A program made the translations under genes and the position numbers. A DNA stretch of 64,000 bases, taken from positions 1 through 64,000 of the forward strand of contig MU400628.1 in NCBI GenBank assembly GCA_022578965.1, written 5' to 3'. The stretch's first letter is position 1, and every line of letters starts with the position of its first letter. This document shows positions 49,370-59,964 of this stretch, in pieces. The notes beneath the pieces are model-generated. The model searched no databases. It was not told where the DNA came from and saw only the letters and a list, made by a program, of their open reading frames with translations. Source of the stretch: Xylaria sp. FL1777. Its lineage: Eukaryota; Ascomycota; Sordariomycetes; Xylariales; Xylariaceae.

Positions 49370-51759
49370 AGTGTAGGCTTGAACAGACCTATATGGAGCA
49401 ACTATGGGACTACACAGCTCGAGTCCAAGTGCCCATGTACTACACACGACGTACCAACGGAATTTATACTATTCATCACATGTCGACGTGGTTAAGCGTG
49501 CCCCCGGGTTTGCTCGTCGTATTGATCAACCGACGTCATCCAATGATTTGTGGGTTGTACCACCGCCGCAGCCATGCCGGTACTATGTGAGCCATGAAGC
49601 CCAAGCACGCAGGTATCCATTCGCTCGTCTACCTACCTACCTATCTAGTTATCGTAGCCAAGCGCGGGCAGGGGAATCAAGTTAAGTCGCCTTTGCGTTC
49701 CTGGATGGCAACATAACATCCTCATAAGTATAGGACGCTCCACACTCCTTCGGCATTTCCATTATTCGCGGCATAGAGCACGGGCCGTTTTTTGCATGTG
49801 ATGGGACATGAATATCCCTATGCATACTTGGGACTTTCCTCGTACGGCCAACATAACCAACGATGGTTATTTTGTTATGTAAACGATATTCATGGGATCG
49901 CTGTTGAACGAGTGGATCAGCTGGACTGCCCTGCCCCTGCCCAGTCACTGGCTACGGCGCTTTACCTCGGATTGTGACCCCATGACAGTAACGGTAACGT
50001 TTGTCCCCAGAAGCAATGTTACTCTCTCCCACGACAATGAGCAAGGTACCGCCGTTGGAGCAGATGCCGCTTTTGGACGTCGTTGCTTTGCGGGGAACCC
50101 CGGTTTCTACCCCCCTATGTCGACAGGGTTGGCAATCAAGTATATCTCTCTACCGACCTAGGTGAGTGCGAGCCCATTTCGAAGCAAACGAATGCGAACT
50201 TCACGGTCTGTAGAGACACAATTAGGATCGGCGTATTTAAAATGTGTAGACGCTGATTGGAACGCGAGGTCCTTGGGCGTAATACAGGTAGCTTAGGTTG
50301 ATTCGAAGTCTTTACATATTGTTAACTAGATAGCTGAGATAACAATCCCATCTCGCATGATACCGTGACATTCATCATCTCCTAAGCACAAGCATAACCT
50401 CTACTCAATGGTTATCATGCGGTGAACATTGAAAACATTTGGGAGATATTTTGTAGGAAACAGTGATACAAGCGTTGTGAAAAGCGACGTAAGAGATTAT
50501 ATTGTAATTAGTCGAAAGTTGGCGGAAAGACAGTCGCGAGACAGACTGAGTCACCTCGATGTTTTCCTGTATTGTATTCCATTCTATGATATACAAGTTA
50601 CTTATGCTGGTGTTTCTATCTTTTCGATTGATTTTGGGCATTTTATATAATAGACATAGACTATGGCGCTTAAGAGTAACAACTACAGATATAATAGGTT
50701 TCCTGGCATAGTGATGAGGGATTGTGATACCTACCTACCTACCTAGGTAGTTAAGGGATAGCCTCATCTTCATGTCTTTCCTGGTGGCGCTGGTAATGGT
50801 TACGAAGACTAGATCGTAGGGCGGATCACGAAGATCAAGTTGCTAGCGTGATAGTCCTCCGATGAGACAGATCTCGGCCAATTATAGGGGTTCAGTTCAT
50901 TATATTGCTCTTTTAAGACTCCCTCATATGTATTTTGCTAGTAATCCTCAAGCGACAGGTTATGAAGATAGTTAGCGGCAGTACATAGGGATGCTAGAGC
51001 AGATATACTAGACATGTTCGTGGTGATCATCTCTATCGGTTTACTCTCTAGGAGCTCTCGGACACGAGTGGAGTACTCAATTTCCAACTTCCTAATCTTA
51101 ATAATAGAAGGGAACGCAAAGCTCCATGCTCTCTGCAGCAAGCATAGGTAGTTCCTCTCGAGCTCTTCAAGCTAGGTAAGTATGTTGTGGTCAAGCCAGC
51201 CCAGCAATGCTTTGCATTCTTGGGGGCTTCAGGCAAGTGGACTAATGGCATGTTCTAGGCGTACAGTGTGCGATCGAGTGATCCCCGCCACAGATCATTC
51301 GAGGGGCGAGCCAAGATGTTTTGGAGATACCGACATTCTCCGCCCTATTCCCAACATCAACGCGACACACGACCGCCGTGAGGAGTATCTCGCTAACCCC
51401 CGCAGTACTGTCCAGATCTGCCAAGACTAGTACGTTAAACCTCACGCACTGTTCAGACTAGCGTCCACTATTGGAGGTATGAGCACGCCGGGTTGTCTCG
51501 ATCATCCCATTCGGTCGAGAACAGTGAACATTCCCGAGTGGTGGGCATCGCTGGATCGGTTTCACTGTAACTATATATATGGCTGTAATCATGTGGTTGG
51601 GCCCCTCCCTCGACCTAGTCCGATGTCACTTAAAATATCGCCTCATCATTCCCTCTCCCGGCATTCCCATTTCCTCTGTATCTATGATCGTTGTGAACTC
51701 GACTGCCTTCCACTTGACCTAGTCGTCGCCAATATCACAGCCCCAACCAATTGCCCAAG
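49370..51759. other. Spacer between divergent secreted-protein genes
   Basis: Holds the promoters of the FAD oxidase (minus) and the CFEM gene (plus). A probable coding relic lies at 50938-51220. Apart from that only spurious short frames are visible. Confidence 0.45.
50938..51220 (-). pseudogene. Possible gene relic, family unknown
   Basis: The minus-strand frame ending at 50938 reads like a real protein end, with normal composition and amphipathic helices (LEELERNYLCLLQRAWSF, then EYSTRVRELLESKPIEMI, then ISALASLCTAANYLHNLSL). It continues upstream as ALLGWLDHNIL but is interrupted by a TAG near 51174, and further upstream the frame decays. The TAG could instead lie in an intron with acceptor ACCTAG. 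No start or upstream domain was found. I cannot assign a family. Confidence 0.35.
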
Positions 51760-52496
51760 ATGAAGTCGTTCCTACTCCTCGGCGCCGCGGCCCTCGTCCA
51801 CGCACAGGCCGACAGCACGGGGTATTTCCCCGGCGAGCCATCGTGTGCCGTGAGTACCAAGTCCACACTCTTCCGAATCTGAAGCCGCAGCGCTCCGAAC
51901 TAGACTGACCATTACTAACCCCGTCCCCGCAGCTCCCCTGCCTGTCCGCCGCCATCACGGCCGCCGGCTGCGAGCTGAGCGACATAGCGTGCCAGTGCGG
52001 GCCGACGCAGAGCGCCATCGCCGAGAAGGTGGCCCCCTGCATCCTCACGAGCTGCACGAACCCGACGGATCTCGGGGCGGCCATCAACGCGGGCGAGGCC
52101 GTGTGCTCGAGCTTCTTCGCCGGCGAACTAAGCTTCACCACGCCCGAGCAGACGCCGACGCCGGTCCCGAGCTCCAGCTCCGGCTCCAGCTCCGGGCCGA
52201 CTACCACTGACACCAGCATCGTCCTGACTAATCCGTCGACGCCGACACCGACATCGACTAGTGGCGGCAACGAAACTAGCATTGCATCGGGATCAGGATC
52301 GGGGTCGGGGTCGGGGTCTGTGAGAACCACGCCGGAGAGTACTCATACCGACACTCTCCTCGGCTCGTCGACCCCGGTTCTCACCGGCTCCCTCACGAGC
52401 CTGCCGTCTAGCGTTCCTACCGGTGCTGCGGCAACCCCGGCGCTGCTTGGTGGCGGTGTGATAGCTGGTCTTATGGGCGTTGTTGCGTTCCTATAA
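51760..52496 (+). CDS. CFEM-domain GPI-anchored protein
   Basis: Two exons (51760-51849, 51933-52496; donor GTGAGT, branch CTAAC, acceptor GCAG, phase 0) give 217 residues. Signal peptide MKSFLLLGAAALVHAQA. The CFEM domain occupies about residues 29-92 with eight cysteines, including SCALPCLSAAITAAGC, IACQCG, CILTSC and VCSSF; the Asp in LSDIAC sits where haem-binding CFEM proteins have their axial Asp. A Ser/Thr/Pro-rich stalk with a (SG)n run follows, then a hydrophobic GPI signal (GGGVIAGLMGVVAFL). CFEM proteins act at the fungal surface in haem-iron capture, wall integrity or host interaction; which applies here is unknown. Confidence 0.92.
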
Positions 52497-52917
52497 GATA
52501 GTACCTGGGGAGTTACGTTAATGCCTAAAAAAATGGTGAAAATTGAATGTTCAGGGGCAAGCGTAAAATTGGTTTTTTGTATTTACGACTGGGCTTTGAC
52601 GCTGAGATAATCAGATGTTCGGCACTCAGGTCTCAAATATCACTTTACGTTCCTTGGTCGGTGAGAGGTTGTGTCTAGGTCAGCTTCGAGCAGAAAATTG
52701 CAATCTACTATCTGTTTGGGACATACCATGTAATATTTGGTGATTGTGAGGAAGCATTCCAAGCTGGTGGACTAGGGAAATGAGCATTCTGTAAATTTCT
52801 ACTCAGGTCTATGCGTTGCTAAAATAGGCGCTCCCGTCCCTCCATGAAGTTAGCCTTGGTTAAACATCCAACTTGGTAAGTGCCCTATATAATATCTCAG
52901 TAATATATCAATTCAAT
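52497..52917. other. Convergent spacer
   Basis: 3' ends of the CFEM and ankyrin-repeat genes; nothing else seen. Confidence 0.5.
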
Positions 52918-53728
52918 CTATCGACCATTCTTAGCCTTTTGTCTCCGCTCCCACTCAGCTCGCTCCTCGTCGTCGCTTCCAGAAAATTCTGCGTCGTCAT
53001 CGCTTTCGTTTTCGACTGGAAGATCAAGATGGGCAGTAACCTTTGCCTTGGGCTGCTGAATCTCATCGGCGCCAACAAAATCCCCGGCATTGAGAGCTGC
53101 GTACTCGTGTTTCTGTATCAGCTCCCTGAGGCCCGTGTTTCGAGGGTCGACCAGTTGATATGGTGTGAGCTTTGCCTTGTTCTTCACACGTGTGCTTGAA
53201 CCCGCCTCCAGCATCATCTCCACTAATGCGTTGCCGAATTCGCGTTGTGCCGGAGGCTCGCTGTTGATCCATCGGATGGCACTGTGTAGAGGCGTGTCAC
53301 CGTCGGCGCGGTTTACGGGGTCGCATTCGAATTCTGGCTGGTCGAGAAGCATGTCGATGACTTCGTCTGAATCAGTGAGAGGAGGGTGTTAGTTTCGAGC
53401 TTCTAGAGCAACCGGAAGTTTCTTCTGCCTTATAAGAGCAACGGCCTTTGGGCCATGAAAGCTAAAGCAACGTGGCACGTACAGTTTCCTTGCAAGGCAG
53501 CCTCATGGTAGAGATAGTTCCCCATGACCGTTGTTGTGTTGTTCAATATACTGGATATCTCTTTGTCGTCCTTGCAGTTCTGGATTATCTCTGTCAACAA
53601 GTCGACATTGTTCCGTCGGCAAGCCTCAATGAGCTGCTCTCCAACAGACGCTCCCTAGGGTCGAGTATTAGCAGACGTCAACTTCGAGTTGATGCTCCAG
53701 CACAGTTTACCTCGAAGGTATCCGCCAT
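52918..53728 (-). CDS. Small ankyrin-repeat protein (YCR051W-like)
   Basis: Three exons (53728-53711, 53654-53483, 53366-52918) give 212 residues; the first exon encodes just MADTFE. Introns use donors GTAAAC and GTACGT with matching phases. Ankyrin-type helices are visible as GEQLIEACRRNNVDLLTEII, NYLYHEAALQGNYEVIDMLL and GDTPLHSAIRWIN, followed by ALVEMMLEAGSSTRVKNKA. The C-terminus is acidic, then basic (DDDAEFSGSDDEERAEWERR). The layout matches a conserved short ankyrin protein of ascomycetes related to yeast YCR051W, cytosolic/nuclear and of unknown role. It shares a promoter region of about 740 bp with RPC11. Confidence 0.85.
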
Positions 53729-54467
53729 GTTCGGCTAGGGTGGGAATGCTGTAAAGGCTGCCTATGCCTGCTTACGTGGACGATGAAATAATGGCAGCTC
53801 TTTGCGCAGGCAAAAGACACGGGTCAACCAAACAGCCGGGAACCAAGAGCTGGAACCGAGAGGTACCAAAGCCTGGGTTGGGTAGGGAGTTATAGAAAGC
53901 AAAATGCCGGTGAGTGTGGCTTTCGTATGGGATGGAAGTCGTCGCTGTTGGTGTTGTAGTCTTGAGCTGCCTGCCTGGCGCTTGTCGTCTTTATTGTCTG
54001 TCGTTTGTTGACTTGGGCGAAGGAGGTGGCAGTGACAGACCATGTTTCGAGCCCCTCCAACGTACCCAAGCACAGGTACCTTGCAAGGTTGGTACCGGCA
54101 GCAACTATCGTCCGTCACGCCCAATGCAGCCCCCGCAGCGGGGTCTATCCAGGTTGACGGGGCCAATGATGAAAGCGGTTTTTTTGGTGGGATGGGCTAC
54201 TTACTAGGTATGTATGTGCTGTAGTAGGCCACTGTACTGCGGGAGGGGTCCAGTACCATTGTGCAGCAGCAGCTCGTCGGACCCCACCAAACTTTTGGCG
54301 CCCTTTGCGAAATCATCGTGCTTGGATGCAAGGTTGACTCAGATCTGCAAAACCACATTCTGCTTGCCGGAGACAACCGTGCATCATGTTATAGCAGGTT
54401 CCACACGCTGAAGCTCAACTTGAGACGAGATAATCTTAATCAACTATTACCGTTATCTACTGCCACA
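53729..54467. promoter_or_regulatory. Shared divergent promoter of ankyrin gene and RPC11
   Basis: The two start codons face away from each other across 739 bp without any other supported gene, so the segment must carry both promoters. No specific binding site can be named with confidence. Confidence 0.5.
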
Positions 54468-54915
54468 ATGCTTCTCTGTAATAAACCTCCAGTTCGCCCC
54501 CCAATAAGAGGATGTCAAGCTGATACTTGAGTAGTCTGCCCTCAGTGCAGCAATATCTTAACCGTGTCGGCCTCGCCAGAGAACGGTCGCAACCGGCTTG
54601 AGTGTCGCACCTGTCCCTACCAGCATGCTATTGAGGAACCCATGTATTCGCGTCGGTACTTCAAGAAGAAGGAGCGTGAAGATGTCTTTGGTGGCCCTGA
54701 AGCCTGGGCGAACGCCGACAAGACTACTGTCCAATGCGCTACCGGTTCCTGCGAAGGAAAGGAGGCCGCTTTCTACCAAGTCCAGATCCGCAGTGCTGAT
54801 GAGCCCATGACCAGCTTCTACAAGGTGAGCCCTATTACGCCGGCGTATCATGTCTGGAAGCGCTGACACGGGGGCACAGTGCATGACCTGTGGACACCGC
54901 TGGAGGGAAAACTAA
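54468..54915 (+). CDS. RPC11: RNA polymerase III subunit RPC11 (C11)
   Basis: Three exons (54468-54477, 54535-54824, 54880-54915) give 111 residues, the length of the yeast subunit (110). The first exon is 10 nt and encodes MLL plus one base. The N-terminal zinc ribbon starts MLLFCPQCSNILTV and continues with ECRTCPYQH. The C-terminal TFIIS-like ribbon contains CATGSCEGKEAAFYQVQ, the invariant acidic hairpin QIRSADEPMTSFYKC, and CGHRWREN at the end. C11 provides intrinsic RNA cleavage and is needed for termination and reinitiation by Pol III in the nucleus. Confidence 0.95.
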
Positions 54916-55364
54916 TAGAGGCTTCCGTCGGGTGGAAAAATCCGTGTATGATGGTGGCGATACATAGCATTTCTCGGTGTTGGTGTTTTTGCATATGGAT
55001 ACAGGCAAAAAAACCAGAAGCCATATCGGTAAAGGGTGGCGTGCATTGCTTTTTTTTTTTTTTTTTTTTTCAGCGATTGATTCACATTTAGACGTTTGCT
55101 AGTTGTAATCATACCCACGGTCTTTGACTCTTCCACTTACAGCACGTTCATCGCTCTTTTTGAATTTTTTTTTGTTCGTGGCCTTAATAAGACTGCTACA
55201 CCGCAAAAGCTGGGTATTGGGTTGCTGTCCTATCCTCTGCGGCGTAATGAAGCAATCCCACTAAGTTTTGAAGGCGGTAAGCACTGGCTTGTTATGAGGC
55301 CGACTTTAATTCACTTCACTCTTTCAGTGATGCGAAATTTGAAATATGTTGGCTGGTGTTGGCT
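54916..55364. other. Convergent spacer with T-run
   Basis: 3' ends of RPC11 and MED31. A run of 21 T lies at 55050-55070; a second AT-rich run lies near 55159-55174. No gene. Confidence 0.6.
55050..55070. repeat. T21 homopolymer
   Basis: A perfect T-run downstream of RPC11; length may be assembly-sensitive. Confidence 0.9.
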
Positions 55365-55874
55365 TCATTCATCCTTGTGCCACTCTACAGAAGCCTTGAC
55401 ACCCTCAGCTGCCAATGCCTGAGCCAGGTCAGGACTTATAATATCTTGACGGAAGCGTTCTTCCTGTAGTAACTCGAGATGTTTGAGCGTTGGGCCAGGG
55501 TAATTCAAGTATTTGATGTAGGGCGGTCGGCCCCAGTACCGGAGGTACGCCAGGTATGCAACGAATGCGGGATCATTTAGGAGCTTCTGCGATGCAAGAT
55601 GGTTGAGATAGAAAGGGTTGGCAAGGGATTGCACGAACTGGGATTCCACGTTAGCAATGCCATACGTTTGCTTGCACGTCGAATGAACAAAAGAGAAGTC
55701 AGGGGATTCTACAGCTAGGCAGGTTACCGGGCAAGGTAAGCCGCTGCCGTGGTCTGCGTCGCATCCATCTGCACATACCTCAAGCTCGATCTCAAAACGC
55801 GTGAAGCCGCCATACTTCGGTTCCGCCTCTGGAGAAGGGGTGTCCTGCGTCATTGGCACATCTTCGGATGCCAT
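55365..55874 (-). CDS. MED31: Mediator complex subunit 31 (SOH1)
   Basis: Two exons (55874-55779, 55637-55365) give 122 residues. The intron (55778-55638, donor GTATGT, branch GCTAAC, acceptor CAG) is 141 bp, divisible by three and free of stop codons, so the unspliced frame is open for 169 codons. Spliced, the sequence reads FEIELEFVQSLANPFYLNHL, the strongly conserved Med31 core, followed by YLAYLRYWGRPPYIKYLNYP and QEERFRQDIISPDLA. Med31 is part of the Mediator middle module, which links activators to RNA polymerase II. The N-terminus is short and acidic. Confidence 0.95.
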   Translation of the reverse strand: MASEDVPMTQDTPSPEAEPKYGGFTRFEIELEVCADGCDADHGSGLPCPVTCLAVESPDFSFVHSTCKQTYGIANVESQFVQSLANPFYLNHLASQKLLNDPAFVAYLAYLRYWGRPPYIKYLNYPGPTLKHLELLQEERFRQDIISPDLAQALAAEGVKASVEWHKDE

Positions 55875-56582
55875 AATTTTGATTATAAGCTATAGTATAG
55901 AAGTGGGAAACACGTATACGATTTGTATTATCCTGGTGCTTTTCAGTATTCACATTTGATAAGAAGTGTAGGGAGGATGTTCTGGAGAGGCAATCTACCT
56001 AGGAAAGTAGGTAATCTGAGGTAGGACCTATGTAGGTGCGGTAAATGGGGTCCCCTACACAGTACGGGTAGAATATCGTATACAGTATGAAATACCACAT
56101 TTAAGTGTGCTACATAGGCAGCAGGTCTTCATTCACCAGTCCTTATTAGAGCCGCACCCAAGTGCCAGCATTGAAAATACCACCACCATTCCCAGCTCTA
56201 CATTCTCGGTTACCTTATGAGGCGGCGATTGCAGATATATTTTCACAGCCACGCCTAACCGTTGATCTCCTAGAGTGGTAGATGACTAAACTACCTACGT
56301 GAAGAAATAATACCCAGTCGAGTTTCCGGCCGCATCATAGGCTGCATAAACCCATGCGCATCGTGACAGGGTGATATGGCTGAGTCTGCAAATCCTAACC
56401 GTCAAGCTATGTTGGATCCCGTCTAAAGACCAGGCCAAGAACACCTCGAAACCATCAGCTCTGTTCCTGTCCAGCAAGATACTATACACGAAACTTATGA
56501 GGTATATACCCGCCTATATGTTACTATCCCAACCTGCTGCTAGTCCATCTGTCTAGAATCCTATATCGGCATTTTGGGCTGC
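55875..56582. other. Spacer
   Basis: Upstream of MED31 and downstream of the amidoligase-like gene. No gene seen. Confidence 0.5.
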
Positions 56583-59112
56583 CTACCCTAGATGATAGAA
56601 TGGGTTTTTGTACTGAACGGTCCCATTCCTCCGCGGCTGATAATACAATTTCGCATCTCGTTCCTCCCGCCCAAAGATCTCCCGCGTAGGTCCGCGAACC
56701 CCCAATATATCCCATGCCGAGTATTCTTTGTTCTTTCCCTCGTAAAACATGTGCATCATCTCCCTGAAACACACCGAGTTCGTCTCGCGACAGGCCTGGA
56801 CTATTACGCCGCAGATTTCTCTCCACGCCCAGATGGAGTCGGGATCGAGGTTCTGCCCCATCTGCCGGAACTCGATCACGCCGCGGTGCATATCGATCTC
56901 GCCCGGGAATATGTCTTCGGGACGGTTCGCTTCATAGAGAATCTGCTTCGTCGACCGCAGCCGGGAGGTCCGCTGTCCGCGCCCGTGGCAGCGGATGGCG
57001 AGAGCGGTACACTCTGGCGCCCCGATGGTCTCCATAGCCAGTGAGAGATCCGAAACGCTGGTGTACTGCCAACTAGATACTTGAGTTAGTAATCGCCTGC
57101 TTGGGCACGCTCTGAGGGTGGATGGGTGGGTGTTTTGGAGCTGTGGAAAAACTTATAGGGTATATTTTGGCTTCTGAAAAGCAGGAGCCTTCATTCTCTG
57201 AACGTTCCCAAGGCACGGAGAAAACAACATCGAGGATTACTTACACACTGCGTAGGTATAATTCGTCCCCATCCGATAGTGTCGCGAAAAAAGGCAACAT
57301 GGCGAAATGGGAATTCATCTGATCCGTGAAGAAATCCCTTGTATCGACGCTTGGATGCGGCATGATTCCGTCGGTGTCGAAAAGAGGGAAATTGAGCGGC
57401 ACGTTGGCCAGCGCGCCGAGCCTCGATCCATAACGCAGAGGCATACAAGTCCATTGGCCCTCTAGGGTGTTCCGATGGTGCCTGTGGATATGTCGGAGCC
57501 TCGGCTCTATGACGAACCACAGCGTCACGAGTTTCTTCAGCTCGAGTAGCGTGAAGCCCTCGGTGTGGCCTATGAAGATACTTGTCGTGCCATCTAGCGT
57601 CGGGAGAGCGCAGTGATGGGTCCGGAGACTGTGTCGGAGTGTATCGCACACGACCTTGAGGGATTCGAGCCCCAGCAGGGAAGACTCTGGGGTAGCCTGA
57701 CACACGGGCGATGACACCTCTAACGCGGCCCAGTGGTACATGTCGACTGGGCGGGTGGCTCTCGGGTGACGGTAGCCCTTATAATCAGATGATTTTACAT
57801 TCTTGAATCTCCAGAAAGGAGTGCGCGAGATGCTCCACGCGCGATACCTCGGCTTCATCAATGGTAGGTTGCATGCGTGGGCATCGACCTGCTCCCTGAG
57901 CACATTTGCCTGAACGGCGTGTTCGATGCGTTTCTGGATCTCTGCCATCTCGATCGCCGAGAAGTCGTTTGTCCTGACTCTCTTCGCGAGGTAGGCGGGA
58001 ACACCTGAGGCGGCCCTCGTGATCAACTTGTCACTGACTTCGTGGAGTTTTTGCGCTTTCATATTCGGGGGGAGGTTCTCTAAGAGCTCGCTCGGTATAC
58101 CAGTCACAACCATATCTCGAATATATTCAGGTCTAGTGAGGATGAAGATAATCGTGTTTGTTAGCCCTCTGATAGCCTTGTCGGCCAGCCTTGGATCGGA
58201 GAACTGGAAAGGCATGGATTTAGGTGTTGGCGATTCTTGCGCCTTACGCTTCGCCTGTCCTCCCGGCCTCATATGGGGAGGATCAGGTGGTTCTTCGTCG
58301 TATTCGTCTTCCCACCTTTCTTGCACGAAAGCGAGTCTCTCGGCGACCGCCACGTCGTAGTCGACACCGCGATTCAAAGTCTCGAGAAACAGGTACTCGA
58401 GCTGCCGCCGAGGATCATTCTCTCTCTCGTCCTTCAGAATCGCGACGACCTTTTCCGTCGCGTTCAAAATTGCGACGACGTTCCGCCCGAGCGCTTCCCA
58501 CGTCATATAATTGGTATCTGGCAAGGAAACTGGGTGATTCGGGTGCGGATCTCCGGTCGGAAAAGGCTTCTTGTCCGCCGCGAAGGGATAGGTCGGCTTC
58601 GAATGCCAAGTAAGCGCGACAAAGGGTTGGAGCTTGATGCCGTAGGTGTAATGTCCCTCGCCTCTGGCGTCCTGGTATTTATCCGTCGGCGGGATTTCGT
58701 TCGGGGCCAAGCGGTCACGGCTCTGATCCTTCGTCTGTGGTTTCGGGAGGAACCGAGCCATCACTTCCGGCCTCGCCTCGTGAAATCCGACAAAGCTCTT
58801 CGCACCTGCGCCTGGGTTGAAATACGCCATTAGCCCCTCCCTCTCTTCGGGCATCTCTCCAAAGTCGGCGACCTGAGCTCTCAACAGCGACAAGTGGACC
58901 ACCGTCGGTGCACTGGTCTGGCTCATCGGGTCTTTCATCGTGGCTCTTGTTATTGCCCGCGCGACCTTGTACCTTACGAACCGTGAGAATCTGGCCCACT
59001 CGTATTTGTCGAGGGCTTCATCGGTTTGGTTCGCAGGATTGTCATAGTCGATCCCCAGCACAATTTGCTCCTGCTCTCTCGTCTCCGCGTCATAGTCGGG
59101 ATCATCCGACAT
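56583..59112 (-). CDS. Amidoligase-family protein, possibly catalytically altered
   Basis: Two exons (59112-57245, 57072-56583) joined across a 172-bp intron (donor GTAAGT, acceptor CTAG) give 785 residues. The C-terminal half matches the fungal amidoligase_2 layout: TSIFIGHTEGFTLLELKKLV at about residue 510, EPRLRHIHRHHRN, GQWTCMPLRYGSRLG, and near residue 690 GVIEFRQMGQNLDP with WAWREICGVIVQA. These folds belong to the carboxylate-amine/glutamine synthetase-like group that makes amide bonds using ATP. The usual early acidic motif (FGVEIE/GIELE type) is represented by YTYGIKLQPFVAL at about residue 155, lacking both acidic residues. The N-terminal region is not recognised. Substrate unknown. 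Confidence 0.75.
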
Positions 59113-59963
59113 GGTTTTCCGTCGACTCTACTCACTTCAACTTCACTTCGCTTCTTACGTATTTACCCTCTGCGCCGGTGCTGTAATCAAAACCTGCCTG
59201 CTAAAGGGTTAGGCGTTTATTTACCATAGCATATCGGTATAGGATTATAGGACTGACCTGGGAGTCATATTTCAAAACCGGTGCCCCAAGCTTGGAGCTG
59301 GCGTCTTTGTATCTCTCATGTCCTTTTTATCGCTACGGCTCAGCGCCTTGTTACTTCTATTCTTGCAACCGGAAAAAGCCGGCGGATTCCTTGTCTCATT
59401 TGCGCCTTTGTGAGAATAGAACGTTTGGTTGATACGCGAAGTGAATCGAATACGCTGACAACTGTGGCCGAGACTTAAACTTTCCCAGAAGCCTCTGCTT
59501 GATAGGTCATGTTCAAGTCAAGAGTTACTCGGCTGGAGAGCAAACAATAGTAGTAGAAGACAACTACTCCTAACCCCTGCTTGAAACGAGATCACGAACT
59601 GTGAGTCTGTATTGATTAAGAAGAAGAGCATATATTCTGGGAGCTACGAATATTTTCGAATTTCCAACTAATTTAAGTTGTATCTCTGTGTATACTTAAT
59701 AGGTATAATACAAGCTTTAGGTATCGGCAACCGATCTCTTACAACAAAGCACCCCAAACCCCCAGCCTTGTCATAGAGCAGGGTAAAGAGTGACGAAGAC
59801 TTACAACGTGATCCAATAGCAATTTACCAAAGCTCCCCAGTAATCTCGGGTATACTGTATAAACAATAAAAGATGCTCTGCTTTTCGAACGCTGTCATAT
59901 CCATCCTTTCACGATGTTCATCAAAAGCAAGTTTCCATCCATCCATCCATCCATTCATTCATT
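59113..59963. other. Spacer
   Basis: Between the start of the amidoligase-like gene and the 3' end of the thaumatin-like gene, both on the minus strand. A CCAT/CATT repeat lies at 59934-59964. No gene. Confidence 0.5.
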
Positions 59964-59964
59964 T
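59934..59964. repeat. (CCAT/CATT)n microsatellite
   Basis: About seven tetranucleotide units immediately downstream of the thaumatin-like stop codon. Confidence 0.9.

Noticed and set aside
58237..58833. 198-codon plus-strand frame
   Set aside because: It is the antisense shadow of the amidoligase-like coding region.
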